From the NCBI RefSeq assembly GCF_000286835.2, contig NZ_AJYD02000003.1, positions 1,255 to 65,254 on the forward strand: a stretch of 64,000 nucleotides of DNA, read 5' to 3'. The translations under genes were made by a program, and so were the position numbers. Under the pieces are notes generated by a model. The model saw only the letters and a list, made by a program, of their open reading frames with translations, had not been told where the DNA came from and searched no databases. Numbering within the stretch: position 1 is the stretch's first letter; each line of letters opens with the position of its first letter. Source of the DNA: Enterovibrio norvegicus FF-33. GTDB lineage: Bacteria > Pseudomonadota > Gammaproteobacteria > Enterobacterales > Vibrionaceae. Shown here piece after piece: positions 18,277 through 29,346 of the stretch.

Positions 18277-20556
18277 CTACGCTTCCGGTGTTTCTGATGG
18301 CTCAGCATCATTCGGTGATGCAATCTCTATCGTGGTAACGCGTTGTAATCCACGAGGCAGCATTGCTCCACGTCGTCCACGCTCTCCGCGGAAGTTATCA
18401 ATGTCAGAAGGCTTGAGCGAAAGCTTACGCTTGCCGGCATGCAGAGTCACGGTAGCACCACTTGGTACCACGAATAACTGAGCAAGCAACTCTTCACGCG
18501 CTTTGGCGCGTGCAGCAGGGATATTAATGATCTTATTCCCTTTGCCTTTGCCCAACTGCGGCAACTCTTTCACCGGGAAGACCAACATACGGCCTTCGTT
18601 AGTGATAGCAATAATGTCGTCGTGATCGAGATCGCCCACTTTTTGAGGAGGCATTACTTCCGCAGCCTGGGGCAAACTGAGCAATGCTTTACCACTGCGG
18701 TTCTTCGACAGCAGATCATCATGCTTACACACAAAACCATAACCTGCGTCTGATGCCATCAGCACCACATTCTCGTTCTCGCCCATCAGTACATGACGGA
18801 TTGTCGTGCCTGCAGTAACATTCAGGCGACCGGTAATAGGCTCACCTTGGCTACGTGCAGACGGCAAGCTGTGCGATTCAAGCGCATAGCTTCGACCATC
18901 CGTACCAATGAATACGACAGGTTGACTGCTCTTACCGCGTGCGGCAGCAAGGAAGCTATCACCAGATTTATAACTCAATGTGGTTGCATCTACATCATGC
19001 CCTTTGGCATGACGGATCCAACCTTTGTCTGACAGCACAACAGTGATCGGCTCGCTTGGGATCAGATCACGCTCTGTCATGGCTTTTGCTTCTTCGCGCT
19101 CAACCAATGGCGAGCGACGATCATCACCGTACTTTTCAGCATCGGCCATGATCTCTTTTTTCATCAGCGTGTTCATACGACGCTCAGAACCCAATAACTT
19201 CTCTAAGTGATCACGTTCTTTATTCAGCTCGTCTTGCTCACCGCGGATCTTAATCTCTTCCAGTTTGGCTAACTGGCGAAGTTTGATTTCAAGAATGGCT
19301 TCCGCTTGCGTCTCGCTAAGCTCAAAGCGCTGCATCAGCACATTTTTAGGCTTATCTTCGGTGCGGATGATCTCAATGACTTCATCAATGTTGAGATACG
19401 CTGCCAACAAACCATCAAGGATATGCAGGCGAGCCAATACTTTGTCTAAACGGAATTGCAGGCGACGGCGAACCGTCTCACGACGGAACACAAGCCATTC
19501 AGTCAGAATATGCAGCAGGCCTTTCACCTGTGGACGACCATCAAGGCCGATCATATTCATGTTCGCACGGTAGCTGCGCTCAAGGTCGGTAGAAGCAAAC
19601 AGGTGATTCATCAGCTGATCGCAATCAACACGATTCGAACGTGGCACGATCACAATGCGAGTTGGGTTCTCGTGATCAGATTCATCACGAAGATCTTCCA
19701 CCATTGGCAGTTTCTTCGCGCGCATTTGGTTGGCAATTTGCTCAAGCAACTTGGCACCAGACACCTGATGAGGCAATGCCGAAATGACGATGTCGCCATT
19801 TTCTTTATGCCAAACAGCACGCATTCTGACCGAACCTTTACCACTGCGATAAAGCTTTTTCAGCTCCACATTCGGGGTAATGATTTCAGCTTCAGTTGGA
19901 TAGTCTGGCCCTTTAACATGTTCCAGAATGCCATCCAGATCGAGCTGAGGCGTATCAATCAATGCCACCAGCGCATTCGCCACTTCACGGGCATTGTGTG
20001 GGGGAATGTCTGTCGCCATACCCACCGCAATGCCCGTCACACCATTCAACAGAATGTGTGGCAAGCGCGCAGGCATGGTTTTTGGCTCTTTCATGGTGCC
20101 ATCGAAGTTCGGCTGCCAATCAACAGTGCCTTGGCTGATTTCGCTCAACAACACTTCAGAGAATCGAGACAAGCGCGATTCTGTGTAACGCATTGCTGCA
20201 AAGGATTTTGGATCATCCGGCGCACCCCAGTTGCCCTGACCATCCACCAAGGGATAACGGTAGGAGAACGGTTGAGCCATCAATACCATGGCCTCATAAC
20301 ACGCTGAATCGCCGTGTGGGTGGTACTTACCTAACACGTCACCCACAGTACGGGCGGATTTTTTATATTTTGCTGTAGCCGACAGGCCCAGTTCCGACAT
20401 TGCATAGATAATGCGGCGCTGTACTGGCTTTAGACCGTCACCGATAAACGGGAGTGCGCGGTCCATGATGACGTACATCGAGTAGTTGAGGTATGCATCC
20501 TCAGTGAACTTCCTAAGAGGAAGCTGCTCGACACCATCATAAGTGATATCAGTCAT
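18277..20556 (-). CDS. parC: DNA topoisomerase IV subunit A
   Basis: ParC (759 aa) is the DNA-breaking subunit of the enzyme that unlinks daughter chromosomes. The active-site Tyr124 sits in [11 protein letters not shown]. The quinolone-determining stretch [12 protein letters not shown] (79-90) keeps Ser84 and Glu88, the equivalents of E. coli Ser80 and Glu84, so no common resistance substitution is present there. C-terminal pinwheel repeats follow and the length is normal. It lies 26 bp after parE and is probably cotranscribed with it. Confidence 0.97.
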   Translation of the reverse strand: MTDITYDGVEQLPLRKFTEDAYLNYSMYVIMDRALPFIGDGLKPVQRRIIYAMSELGLSATAKYKKSARTVGDVLGKYHPHGDSACYEAMVLMAQPFSYRYPLVDGQGNWGAPDDPKSFAAMRYTESRLSRFSEVLLSEISQGTVDWQPNFDGTMKEPKTMPARLPHILLNGVTGIAVGMATDIPPHNAREVANALVALIDTPQLDLDGILEHVKGPDYPTEAEIITPNVELKKLYRSGKGSVRMRAVWHKENGDIVISALPHQVSGAKLLEQIANQMRAKKLPMVEDLRDESDHENPTRIVIVPRSNRVDCDQLMNHLFASTDLERSYRANMNMIGLDGRPQVKGLLHILTEWLVFRRETVRRRLQFRLDKVLARLHILDGLLAAYLNIDEVIEIIRTEDKPKNVLMQRFELSETQAEAILEIKLRQLAKLEEIKIRGEQDELNKERDHLEKLLGSERRMNTLMKKEIMADAEKYGDDRRSPLVEREEAKAMTERDLIPSEPITVVLSDKGWIRHAKGHDVDATTLSYKSGDSFLAAARGKSSQPVVFIGTDGRSYALESHSLPSARSQGEPITGRLNVTAGTTIRHVLMGENENVVLMASDAGYGFVCKHDDLLSKNRSGKALLSLPQAAEVMPPQKVGDLDHDDIIAITNEGRMLVFPVKELPQLGKGKGNKIINIPAARAKAREELLAQLFVVPSGATVTLHAGKRKLSLKPSDIDNFRGERGRRGAMLPRGLQRVTTIEIASPNDAEPSETPEA

Positions 20557-20582
20557 TGAAAACGTCCGATCTTAAAATCAAA

Positions 20583-22475
20583 TTAAATGTCTGCCAACTC
20601 GGCCATATCGCCTTTTTCTTGCAGCCAATGGCGGCGATCTTCAGCGCGTTTCTTGCCTAGCAGCATATCCATCATGCGATCCGTTTCTTCTTGATCGTCT
20701 ATGGTGAGCTGCACCAAACGACGAGTATTAGGATCCATGGTGGTTTCGCGAAGCTGCAATGGGTTCATCTCACCCAGACCTTTGAATCGCTGAACATCAA
20801 TTTTTGCGCGCTTTTTACTTAAGCTTTCTAAAATGCCCTTTTTCTCTGCATCATCGAGGGCATAGAACACTTCTTTACCACAGTCGATACGATACAAAGG
20901 CGGCATCGCCACGTAAACGTGTCCGGCTTTTACTAGCGCATGGAAATGTTTAACAAACAACGCACACAGCAAAGTCGCAATGTGAAGACCATCCGAGTCC
21001 GCATCCGCGAGGATACACACTTTGCCGTAACGCAGGCTGGTCAGATCTTCGCTGTCAGGATCAATACCCAACGCCACTGAAATATCGTGAACTTCTTGTG
21101 ATGCCAACACTTGGTCAGCAGACACTTCCCACGTATTTAGGATCTTACCGCGCAATGGCATGATCGCCTGAAATTCACGATCGCGGGCTTGTTTCGCTGA
21201 ACCACCTGCCGAGTCACCCTCGACAAGGAAAAGTTCTGTACGTGCCAAATCTTGCATCGAGCAATCGGTCAGCTTACCCGGCAATGCAGGGCCAGAAGCC
21301 ACCTTCTTACGCACGACTTTCTTGGCTGCGCGCATACGTTTGTGTGCGTTCGCAATACAAACTTCGGCTAACTGCTCTGCCAGTTGAGGGCGCTCATTGA
21401 GCCAAAGGCTGAATGAATCTTTCACCACACCAGAAACAAACGCGGCACATTGGCGCGACGACAAACGTTCTTTGGTTTGGCCAGCAAACTGCGGGTCCTG
21501 CATCTTCACCGAAAGCACATAGGCACAGCGCTCCCAGATATCGTCAGCCGTCAGCTTCACGCCACGAGGGAGCAAGTTACGGAATTCACAGAACTCACGC
21601 ATCGCATCCAACAAACCTTGGCGCAGACCATTAACGTGCGTACCGCCTTGCGCTGTTGGGATAAGGTTTACATAGCTTTCAGTTACTAGCTCGCCGCCCT
21701 CAGGCAGCCAAATCACAGCCCAATCGGCCGCTTCATGCGGGGCACTAAAATCGCCAGTAAAGGGTTCTGCTGGTAACAGCTCATACCCTTTCACACCCTC
21801 AGTGAGATAGTCTTTTAGACCCGTTTCGTAACACCATCGAATGGTTTCATTGGTGTTTTTATCGGTAAAGACAATCTCTAGACCTGGGCACAAAACGGCC
21901 TTGGCTTTGAGGTTACTTTTAAGGCGAGAAACAGAAAATTTCGGGGAGTCAAAGTAAGAGGTATCCGGCCAGAAATGGACGCGAGTACCTTTGGCGCGAC
22001 GGCCACAGGTACCGGTTACGGTGAGCTCTTGAACTTTATCGCCATTTTCAAATGCAATTTCATACACTTGACCATCACGTTTAACAGAGACTTCGACACG
22101 CTTTGACAGCGCATTCACCACGGATATACCTACGCCGTGCAAACCACCACTGAATTGGTAGTTATTATTCGAGAACTTACCACCAGCGTGCAATTTGCAC
22201 ATGATCAGCTCGACGCCTGACACCCCTTCTTCAGGGTGGATATCAACAGGCATACCTCGACCGTCATCCGTCACCTCAAGGGATTGATCCGCATGGAGAA
22301 TGACTTCCACCTTCCGAGCATGTCCCGCCAACGCCTCATCGACGCTGTTGTCGATGACTTCTTGACCGAGATGATTGGGGCGAGTCGTGTCTGTATACAT
22401 ACCGGGACGACGACGTACCGGTTCAAGACCATTGAGAACTTCAATGGATCCAGCGTTATAAACTTGATCTGTCAT
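20583..22475 (-). CDS. parE: DNA topoisomerase IV subunit B
   Basis: ParE (630 aa) is the ATPase subunit of topoisomerase IV. The GHKL ATP site is seen as EVIDNSVDEA and DGRGMPV, then GLHGVGISVVNALS; the Toprim motifs EGDSAGGSAKQ and DADSDGLHI lie in the second half, and KGLGEMNP near the end. The start was placed at ATG 22475 because MTDQVYNAGSIEVL aligns with the usual N-terminus; an in-frame GTG nine codons upstream is less likely. It belongs to the minus-strand run nudF-yqiB-cpdA-yqiA-parE-parC. Confidence 0.96.
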   Translation of the reverse strand: MTDQVYNAGSIEVLNGLEPVRRRPGMYTDTTRPNHLGQEVIDNSVDEALAGHARKVEVILHADQSLEVTDDGRGMPVDIHPEEGVSGVELIMCKLHAGGKFSNNNYQFSGGLHGVGISVVNALSKRVEVSVKRDGQVYEIAFENGDKVQELTVTGTCGRRAKGTRVHFWPDTSYFDSPKFSVSRLKSNLKAKAVLCPGLEIVFTDKNTNETIRWCYETGLKDYLTEGVKGYELLPAEPFTGDFSAPHEAADWAVIWLPEGGELVTESYVNLIPTAQGGTHVNGLRQGLLDAMREFCEFRNLLPRGVKLTADDIWERCAYVLSVKMQDPQFAGQTKERLSSRQCAAFVSGVVKDSFSLWLNERPQLAEQLAEVCIANAHKRMRAAKKVVRKKVASGPALPGKLTDCSMQDLARTELFLVEGDSAGGSAKQARDREFQAIMPLRGKILNTWEVSADQVLASQEVHDISVALGIDPDSEDLTSLRYGKVCILADADSDGLHIATLLCALFVKHFHALVKAGHVYVAMPPLYRIDCGKEVFYALDDAEKKGILESLSKKRAKIDVQRFKGLGEMNPLQLRETTMDPNTRRLVQLTIDDQEETDRMMDMLLGKKRAEDRRHWLQEKGDMAELADI

Positions 22476-22571
22476 AGATGATTGGTTTCTAAATTTTGTC
22501 ACATGGTCTGTGAAGGTTCGCTAGCTTGCCAAATAATGACACAGCTGACGCGATCATTCTGTGAGTTACAG

Positions 22572-23150
22572 TCACAGTCCTAAGAATTGAATAATCTCAG
22601 CGGGATATCTATCAAAGCCGACGAAAGCGTGATCGCCGCCCGCTTCAACAGTTTGCTTACATCCCTGATACTTGGAGACGGCTTGCCTGTAATCAAGCAC
22701 CTCATCACCTTCTTGCTGTAACAGCCACATTGAATCGGGATGTGTAATGGATTCTGTCTCAAGCGCTTTAAGCTCATCCATATGATGAGGTTGCAGCAGG
22801 TATTGCTCCCCGGTATACGGGTTTTGTTGCGGGCCAAGATAATCTGCCAGCAACGCATAAGGCTTCACGGCTGGATTCACTAAGGCGGCGCGAAAGCCAT
22901 ATTTGTCATTGAGCCAGGTTGATAGATAACCACCAAGAGAACTACCGACCAAACCGATACAATAGTCACCTTTATATTGCTCAACAAGCTGCTCTAGCTG
23001 AGCGGCAGCGTCGGCAGGGTAACAGGCAAGACGGGGAACTTCCAGCTTTATGTCTGGGCGGTTAGTCTCACACCACGCTTTCATTTGCTGCGCTTTTACT
23101 GACAACGGCGAGCTATTAAAGCCATGGATATAAAGCAGTAATGAAGACAT
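22572..23150 (-). CDS. yqiA: YqiA family esterase
   Basis: A 192-residue alpha/beta hydrolase with YIHGFNSSP at the oxyanion position (7-15) and a nucleophile elbow GSSLGGYLS (about 69-77). The expected acid and His are near the C-terminus (GGDHAFVGF). E. coli YqiA has esterase activity on short acyl chains; its natural substrate is unknown. It lies 3 bp after cpdA and upstream of parE, the conserved order. Confidence 0.92.
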   Translation of the reverse strand: MSSLLLYIHGFNSSPLSVKAQQMKAWCETNRPDIKLEVPRLACYPADAAAQLEQLVEQYKGDYCIGLVGSSLGGYLSTWLNDKYGFRAALVNPAVKPYALLADYLGPQQNPYTGEQYLLQPHHMDELKALETESITHPDSMWLLQQEGDEVLDYRQAVSKYQGCKQTVEAGGDHAFVGFDRYPAEIIQFLGL

Positions 23151-23153
23151 GAT

Positions 23154-23999
23154 TCAGTAACCTGACGAATTCATATCAGGCTGGAAGTCAGAGCCTTTTA
23201 AGCGACCAATCTTCGACGTAATCGTGCCATCTTGATGCAAAGAAATCTCACGCCAGCCCGGGTTGGTTGAATCGAGCGCAAAATCATCAGAATCAGGCAA
23301 AAACTGAATACACGTCGACGGTGCAGCCATGACGCGACAACCTTTGAACTGAGTGTCTAAATCCTGATGGATATGACCACACACCACGCCTTTGACGTTA
23401 TTGTACTTTTCGACCAGTGCCCAAAAATCATTTTGGTTGTGAAGCTGATGCTGATCCAGCCATGCACTGCCCGCTGGTAATGGGTGATGGTGAAGTAACA
23501 CCAAGGTATGACGAGACGGATTCACCGCTAGGGCTTGCTCTAGAAGTATCAATTGCTCAGTCGACAAGCGTCCATGGGGGACACCTTTAACCTGACTGTC
23601 CAACATCACGAGCTGCCAGTCTTCTCCCACTAGCACCTTATCGCAACGTACCAGAGTAGATTGTGTCAGCGCTTTTTGCATTTCCGGCTGATAATCATGG
23701 TTGCCTGGTAGCCAATAGCAAGGTTGCGACCAATCCGCGATACCTTCTACGAAACGTAGATACGATTGCTCAGTATGGTCTTGTGACAAATCGCCCGTTG
23801 CAATAATCGCATCAAATTCAATATTTTGAGATCGAATTTCCGCCACAACGGCCTTATAGCTCGCAGCGGTATTCACCCCCAGCAAACAGCCATAAGGATC
23901 TGCGAAAAGGTGGGTATCTGTAATTTGCAACAACCGGACGGTCTGGCTGTTTTGGCTAGTAAGATGGCAAATCCGCAACGTCTTGAAAATCCTGATCAT
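23154..23999 (-). CDS. cpdA: 3',5'-cyclic-AMP phosphodiesterase
   Basis: CpdA is a class III metallophosphoesterase that degrades cAMP and so tunes CRP signalling. The di-metal motifs are in order: ITDTHLF (DxH, about 27-33), ATGDLSQD (GDxxQD), PGNHDYQ (GNHD), LLHHHPLP and CGHIHQD (GHxH). The first 20 residues (MIRIFKTLRICHLTSQNSQT) do not look like the family and the ATG at 23999 has no ribosome site, so the true start may be a non-ATG codon about 7-10 codons inside. It is cotranscribed with yqiA. Confidence 0.92.
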   Translation of the reverse strand: MIRIFKTLRICHLTSQNSQTVRLLQITDTHLFADPYGCLLGVNTAASYKAVVAEIRSQNIEFDAIIATGDLSQDHTEQSYLRFVEGIADWSQPCYWLPGNHDYQPEMQKALTQSTLVRCDKVLVGEDWQLVMLDSQVKGVPHGRLSTEQLILLEQALAVNPSRHTLVLLHHHPLPAGSAWLDQHQLHNQNDFWALVEKYNNVKGVVCGHIHQDLDTQFKGCRVMAAPSTCIQFLPDSDDFALDSTNPGWREISLHQDGTITSKIGRLKGSDFQPDMNSSGY

Positions 24000-24029
24000 A
24001 AATACGCGTTGTCATGTTAACGCGTCAAA

Positions 24030-24458
24030 CTAATAAATAATGTTTTGTTTTGTCATTCCGTTTCGCAAGCAATGCGCCAGCCAGTCGGCAAGGAAAGCAT
24101 TAATCTGGTGCTTTTCGTCCCGCTGATGCATTCGTGGATTCGGGTAATCATAACGCGGCTGAATCCGAGAAATCTGCTGACTCGTACACACTTCAGCGAC
24201 ACGTGCATCATGATACATACGAACCGTGAGCCGAGGTCTCAAATAATGAGGAATATCCCCGCGCTGCCAAATATCGAGCAAGGTGGTATAACGAGTTGAT
24301 TCAACAATGTCTAGTTGAAATTCATTGCCTTGAATGTCATAGACACAGAACTCTCCGACATCATCCTGATGTGGCATCAGTCTGAGCAGTTTTGCGTAAT
24401 TGGTTTCATACATTCGCATCAAGGCACTTAAATCGACCTGATACCCTCGTCTTAACAT
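24030..24458 (-). CDS. yqiB: DUF1249 family protein (YqiB-like)
   Basis: This 142-residue protein matches the YqiB/DUF1249 family found between nudF and cpdA in gammaproteobacteria. It starts with a helix (YQVDLSALMRMYETNYAKLLRLMP) and contains the conserved PRLTVRMYHDARVAEV stretch. No signal peptide or membrane segment is seen. Its function is unknown; the constant neighbourhood with nudF and cpdA is the only clue. Confidence 0.88.
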   Translation of the reverse strand: MLRRGYQVDLSALMRMYETNYAKLLRLMPHQDDVGEFCVYDIQGNEFQLDIVESTRYTTLLDIWQRGDIPHYLRPRLTVRMYHDARVAEVCTSQQISRIQPRYDYPNPRMHQRDEKHQINAFLADWLAHCLRNGMTKQNIIY

Positions 24459-24493
24459 ATCACTACCTGCTTACGGTCAGACGAGTGTGTCAC

Positions 24494-25126
24494 TCAATCT
24501 GCTCGCCACCTCTTGAGATTTAATGCCAACCACTGCAATGCAATGATTGATGCTGCGTTTTCAATCTTACCGTCTTCCATCCACTGCATCGCCGTTGTGC
24601 GCGGTACAAGATGAACCAATATATCTTCCCCTTCTTCAGGCAAGCCATGTATGCCTTCTGCATCACTGGCGTCAACAATACCCAAGAACAGGTGAATACG
24701 TTCAGAGCAACCACCAGAACTCGATAAGTAACTGGTCATCGGCAACAACTCTTTAACTGCAAGCCCAGCTTCCTCTTCGGCTTCACGTACAGCAACCGCT
24801 TCTGGCGTTTCATCTTTGTCGATAATGCCCGCGACAATTTCTAACTGCCAAGGGGATGGACTCGCTGCCATCGCGCCGATACGAATTTGCTCAACCAATA
24901 CGACCTTGTCACTCACAGGATCGTACGGGAGCATCGCTACCGCGTGTCCACGTTCAAACAGTTCACGTTCAATGGTTTCACTCCAGCCACCCGCAAACAG
25001 GCGATGACGAAAACGATATTTAACCATCTTAAAGTAACCATTATAGACAACGTCAGTGTTATCAATATGAACGTCATTAACGCCAAACTGGTTAGGTTGA
25101 ATTTGCTGTGGCACGTTTTGTCCCAT
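24494..25126 (-). CDS. nudF: ADP-ribose diphosphatase (Nudix)
   Basis: NudF (210 aa) hydrolyses ADP-ribose to AMP and ribose 5-phosphate. The Nudix box runs from Gly100 (GIIDKDE) through REAEEEAG (114-121), with all catalytic Glu present. It is first in the parE-containing operon and divergent from tolC, a conserved pairing whose shared 240-bp intergenic region holds both promoters. Confidence 0.94.
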   Translation of the reverse strand: MGQNVPQQIQPNQFGVNDVHIDNTDVVYNGYFKMVKYRFRHRLFAGGWSETIERELFERGHAVAMLPYDPVSDKVVLVEQIRIGAMAASPSPWQLEIVAGIIDKDETPEAVAVREAEEEAGLAVKELLPMTSYLSSSGGCSERIHLFLGIVDASDAEGIHGLPEEGEDILVHLVPRTTAMQWMEDGKIENAASIIALQWLALNLKRWRAD

Positions 25127-25368
25127 ATAGCCTCCGAGCTAGGCGTAAATGATAAGTCTCACAAATATGTGCCCGCAATCATAAACCTTCACTTTTTTGG
25201 TATGGATTGCAGAAATATTTGAATAGCGTCAAGGTTTAGATGTTTTTACAACCAATTTTTCTTAATAAACCCTCATATTGTCAGTTCCAAGTCAGCAAGC
25301 ATGGTTTACACTAGGCCGAATGCCCTTTGGCAATTTATAAAACGAACAAACGTTCAGGGATTACCTTT

Positions 25369-26694
25369 ATGAAAAAATTGCTCCCCTATTTCATCGGGGT
25401 TGCGCTAAGTTCCACGGCCCCCTTGGTCAGCGCAGATGATTTAATTCAAGTATATGAGCAAGCGAAACAAAGCGATCCGCAACTGCTGCAATCAGCAGCG
25501 ACACGCGACGCTGCCTTTGCCGCCATTGATACGACCCGCGGAACGCTATTACCACAAATTAATCTATCCGCTGGCTACAACTTGATTCGTAACAGTGAAG
25601 AGAGCAGCACTGGTCCTTTTGATACCAACACACTAACCGCCGGTGTGGATTTGAGCCAAGAACTGTTCGATCAGAACAGCTGGATCAATTTGGATATTGC
25701 GGAAATCACTGCACGCCAAGCCGATGCTGTGTATGCCGTGCAACAACAAGGTCTTATCCTTCGCGTTTCAGAAGCTTACTTTAATGTGCTGCGCGCTATC
25801 GATGATTTGATTTTTGTTCAGGCAGAAAAAGCCGCCGTCGGTCGTCAACTAGAGCAAACAAAACAACGTTTTGAAGTTGGGCTATCAGCAATCACTGACG
25901 TACATGACGCGCAGGCTCAGTATGACTCGGTATTGGCACAAGAAATTCTGTCTGAGAACACGGTAAGCAACAGCTACGAAGAATTGCGTGAAATCACAGG
26001 GCAGCGTCATGAATCGCTGAATATCCTGAACACCAAATCTTTCTCAGCAACTCGCCCAGACCAAACGCCAGAGGCATTGGTCAAGCAGGCAGAAGAAACC
26101 AACCTAAGCCTATTGGCACAGCGCATTTCTCGAGACGCTTCGAAAGAACGCATCAGCTTGGCTGAATCTGGTCACATGCCATCACTGACGTTTGATTTGG
26201 GTTATGGCTATACCGATCAGGACAACAAAACAGTCCCTACTCGTGATGCAAGCAATAACCAACTGTCTGGTGGTATTAACTTTGCGATGCCGTTGTACTC
26301 CGGTGGCTCGATCAGCGCGGGTGTAAAAGAAGCACAATATAACTATGTTGCCGCTTCTGAGCAGCTTGAAGGCACTTACCGTTCAACAGTAAAAGATGTT
26401 CGCGCGTTTTATAACAATATCAACGCCAGCATTGGTGCACTGCGTGCGTACGAGCAAACCGTGATTTCTCAGAAATCTGCGTTGGAAGCAACAGAAGCAG
26501 GTTTTGAAGTTGGTACGCGTACGATCGTTGACGTACTGGATGCGACACGTCGTCTTTATGACGCGAACCGCAACCTGTCAGATGCACGTTATGACTACAT
26601 CGTGAGTGTTCTCCAACTGCGTCAAGCAGTGGGTACACTGACCGAGAACGATCTGGTTGAGATCAACAATGGTCTTATCCCACCGAAAAAATAA
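25369..26694 (+). CDS. tolC: Outer membrane efflux channel TolC
   Basis: TolC (441 aa before processing) is the trimeric outer-membrane duct for multidrug pumps and type I secretion. A signal peptide of about 22 residues ends in VSA before DDLIQVYEQAKQ, the usual first helix. Two repeats of long alpha-helical hairpins and beta strands follow (each about 200 residues), with GGxI-type strands such as PLYSGGSISAGV. The start at 25369 is chosen because a CAGGGA ribosome site precedes it and it gives a proper signal peptide; a TTG 14 codons upstream does not. Divergent from nudF. Confidence 0.96.
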   Translation: MKKLLPYFIGVALSSTAPLVSADDLIQVYEQAKQSDPQLLQSAATRDAAFAAIDTTRGTLLPQINLSAGYNLIRNSEESSTGPFDTNTLTAGVDLSQELFDQNSWINLDIAEITARQADAVYAVQQQGLILRVSEAYFNVLRAIDDLIFVQAEKAAVGRQLEQTKQRFEVGLSAITDVHDAQAQYDSVLAQEILSENTVSNSYEELREITGQRHESLNILNTKSFSATRPDQTPEALVKQAEETNLSLLAQRISRDASKERISLAESGHMPSLTFDLGYGYTDQDNKTVPTRDASNNQLSGGINFAMPLYSGGSISAGVKEAQYNYVAASEQLEGTYRSTVKDVRAFYNNINASIGALRAYEQTVISQKSALEATEAGFEVGTRTIVDVLDATRRLYDANRNLSDARYDYIVSVLQLRQAVGTLTENDLVEINNGLIPPKK

Positions 26695-26724
26695 TTTCGC
26701 TGAGTAACCAAATCTAAGCATCAA

Positions 26725-26751
26725 AAAAGGCACCGCAATGCGGTGCCTTTT
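26725..26751 (+). terminator. Terminator of tolC
   Basis: A 12-bp stem AAAAGGCACCGC/GCGGTGCCTTTT with an AAT loop, followed by CTTTC. It lies between convergent tolC and hldE and may serve both. Confidence 0.85.
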
Positions 26752-26803
26752 CTTTCGCTTGAACATTGAATGATGAATACCCAATGTTGAAGATAAAATG
26801 CGA

Positions 26804-28234
26804 TCAGTTATGACCACTTAAAATCGAATTGATAATTTCTGTGGTTGAGCAACCATCTTCGAAGTTCAGCACCAGCACTTCACCACCAGCCGCAATCACT
26901 TCTTCACCGCCTGCAATCTCATCAGGTTTGTAGTCGCCGCCTTTTACCAGCAAGCTTGGTAATACTTCACTGATCAATCGCTGTGGCGTTTCTTCGCCAA
27001 ACGGTACAACCCAATCTACCGCACTCAAGCCCGCCAATACCGCCATACGGCGATCCGTTGGGTTAACCGGACGACCCGGGCCTTTGAGGCCGCGAACAGA
27101 CTCATCGGTGTTTACCGCCACAATCAGGCGATCGCCTAATTTCGCCGCTTCGTTCAAGTAAGCCACATGACCCGCATGCAAGATGTCAAAACAACCATTG
27201 GTCATCACGACTTTCTCACCGCGCGCTTTCGCCACTTGAACTGCCGTAATCAGTTGATTCTCTGTCACCACGCCATAGCCAGATTGGTGGCTACCGTGTA
27301 CCGCTTCTGTCAGCTCAATCGTCGACAGTGTCGATGTACCCAGTTTACCAACAACGACGCCTGCCGCAGCATTCGCCAGCGCACATGCATCAGCCAGTGA
27401 TTTCCCAGCAGCCAGCGACGACGCCAACACAGAAATCACGGTATCGCCCGCGCCTGTCACGTCATACACTTCTTTCGCCAGTGTTGGCAGGCTCAAAGGT
27501 TCATGACCTTCTTGCAACAACATCATGCCGTGCTCGCTACGAGTCACAAGCAGCGCATCGAACTCGAACTGACGGATAAGCGCTAAGCCTTTCTCGATGA
27601 TGTCGCCTTCCGATAGGCATGCGCCCACAACCGTTTCAAACTCGCTCATGTTTGGCGTTAGCAGTGTCGCCCCGCGGTAACGCTCAAAGTCAGCCCCTTT
27701 TGGATCCACCAGCGTAGGAATGCCCGCCTTACGTGCCAATTGGATCATCGGCTGTACATTTTGCAATGCGCCTTTGGCGTAGTCAGACAGGATCATCGCT
27801 TTGGTTTGAGGCAATGCTGCTTCAATGCGATCTAAAATCGGCTGCACATCCACATTGTGGAAGCTCTCTTCAAAATCTAAACGGATAAGCTGCTGGTTGC
27901 GGCTCATCACACGCAGTTTCGTAATGGTCGGATATTCAGCCAGACCAACGAAATGACAATCCACTTTCAGAGAGCTCAGGGTGTCGTTCAGCACCTGCGC
28001 TTGTTCATCCTGACCGACAAGGCCGATCAGTCTTGCTTTGCCGCCGAGCGCTGCAATGTTCATTGCCACGTTCGCAGCGCCGCCTGGACGTTCTTCGGTT
28101 TGGTTGATTTTCACCACAGGCACAGGTGCTTCTGGTGAAATACGTCCAGTCGGACCGTACCAGTAACGGTCAAGCATTACATCACCAACAACCAGAACGT
28201 CGGCTTGCTGATAGTCAGGCAAAGTGAGTTTCAT
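26804..28234 (-). CDS. hldE: Bifunctional heptose-7-phosphate kinase / ADP-heptose synthase
   Basis: HldE (476 aa) makes ADP-glycero-manno-heptose for the LPS inner core. The N-terminal half is a PfkB-type kinase ([15 protein letters not shown] near 55; [11 protein letters not shown] as the catalytic loop near 265). The C-terminal half is a cytidylyltransferase-fold adenylyltransferase with the HxGH motif in CFDILHAGH (about 351-359). The start was set at 28234, behind a GGAG site; an upstream in-frame start would add 34 unrelated residues. Divergent from the lipid A acyltransferase gene, so two LPS genes share a control region. Confidence 0.96.
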   Translation of the reverse strand: MKLTLPDYQQADVLVVGDVMLDRYWYGPTGRISPEAPVPVVKINQTEERPGGAANVAMNIAALGGKARLIGLVGQDEQAQVLNDTLSSLKVDCHFVGLAEYPTITKLRVMSRNQQLIRLDFEESFHNVDVQPILDRIEAALPQTKAMILSDYAKGALQNVQPMIQLARKAGIPTLVDPKGADFERYRGATLLTPNMSEFETVVGACLSEGDIIEKGLALIRQFEFDALLVTRSEHGMMLLQEGHEPLSLPTLAKEVYDVTGAGDTVISVLASSLAAGKSLADACALANAAAGVVVGKLGTSTLSTIELTEAVHGSHQSGYGVVTENQLITAVQVAKARGEKVVMTNGCFDILHAGHVAYLNEAAKLGDRLIVAVNTDESVRGLKGPGRPVNPTDRRMAVLAGLSAVDWVVPFGEETPQRLISEVLPSLLVKGGDYKPDEIAGGEEVIAAGGEVLVLNFEDGCSTTEIINSILSGHN

Positions 28235-28409
28235 TGTTTTCTCCACGGACAAAGGAACGTCGGCGATAGTACCATAAAGCCTACAAAGCAACAGCCGATT
28301 AGGCCCCTCTGCGCGCTCTCTAACACACTGAAACATGCATCTTGGTCAGAGTTAAGGTTACAATGCGTTTCTTCTGTTTATCGATTGAGTCAGGAAACAC
28401 GTAATCACC

Positions 28410-29339
28410 ATGGGTCAAACCTCAGACGCTCCGACATTTCAATGGTCTTATCTCCATCCAAAGTATCTGCATACCTGGATTGGCGTTGGCTTGATGTTTC
28501 TCATCAGCTGGCTGCCTTATCGCGTTCAGCGGTTTTTAGGCCAAAATATTGGCCTGCTGGTGATGAAGCTATTTAAAAGTCGTCGAAAAATTGCCGACCG
28601 TAATCTGCAGCTTTGCTTCCCTGAAATGACAGGGGGTGAGCGTCACGCCTTGCTAAAAGAGAATTTTCAGCACATGGGTTTGGCGCTTTTTGAAACCTGC
28701 ATGGCATGGTTTTGGCCTGACTGGCGCATTAAGAAACACATGACGTACGTCGGGTTTGAGCAACTTGAAGAGATTCAGGCCAGTCAGCAAGGTGTGCTAA
28801 TCATCGCCGTCCACTCCTTTAACCTTGAGTTGGGCGCACGTTCATTTGGCACACATACGTCGGGCTATGGCGTATATCGCCCGAATGCAAATCCCGTGTA
28901 TGACTGGTTTCAATATCGTGGTCGCACCAGAGACAATGGCGCGATTGATCGTCGCGATGTTAAACGTATGGTTAAAGTGCTGCGTAAAGGCGCACTGCTT
29001 TGGTATGCGCCTGACCACGATTATGGTCGCCACCGCTATACATGGGCGCCATTATTTGCGGTAGAGAAAGCATGTACCACCACGGGCACACATTTGCTGG
29101 CTGCTGCAGGAAAAGCCAAGGTGATGACGTTTACTATTACGCGAGATCGCGAAGGTACCGGCTACACCCTGACGCTAGATCCGCCAATGGATGCGTTCCC
29201 TTACGATGACGAAAAAGCAGCGGCAATTTACACCAACAAGTTTATTGAACGCTCGATCATGCGCGCGCCAGAACAATACATGTGGTTGCATCGCCGCTTT
29301 AAGAGCCGACCTGACGGTGAGCCTTCACTCTACGATTGA
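28410..29339 (+). CDS. Lipid A biosynthesis late acyltransferase (LpxL/LpxP family)
   Basis: A 309-residue inner-membrane acyltransferase that adds a secondary acyl chain to Kdo2-lipid IVA. One membrane helix (about 22-38) precedes the HX4E catalytic motif (His135, Glu140 in AVHSFNLE), and the conserved GVYRPNANP and WYAPDHDYG stretches follow. The LpxL/LpxP type fits better than LpxM, but acyl chain and position (laurate or myristate) cannot be read from the sequence. Vibrio genomes usually carry more than one such gene, so I give no symbol. The start is an ATG next to hldE on the other strand. Confidence 0.9.
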   Translation: MGQTSDAPTFQWSYLHPKYLHTWIGVGLMFLISWLPYRVQRFLGQNIGLLVMKLFKSRRKIADRNLQLCFPEMTGGERHALLKENFQHMGLALFETCMAWFWPDWRIKKHMTYVGFEQLEEIQASQQGVLIIAVHSFNLELGARSFGTHTSGYGVYRPNANPVYDWFQYRGRTRDNGAIDRRDVKRMVKVLRKGALLWYAPDHDYGRHRYTWAPLFAVEKACTTTGTHLLAAAGKAKVMTFTITRDREGTGYTLTLDPPMDAFPYDDEKAAAIYTNKFIERSIMRAPEQYMWLHRRFKSRPDGEPSLYD

Positions 29340-29346
29340 GAATATT

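Noticed and set aside
19456-20307. A 283-codon plus-strand ORF inside parC.
   Set aside because: It is antisense to a fully conserved gene and is rich in His, Gln and Cys as expected of a shadow frame.
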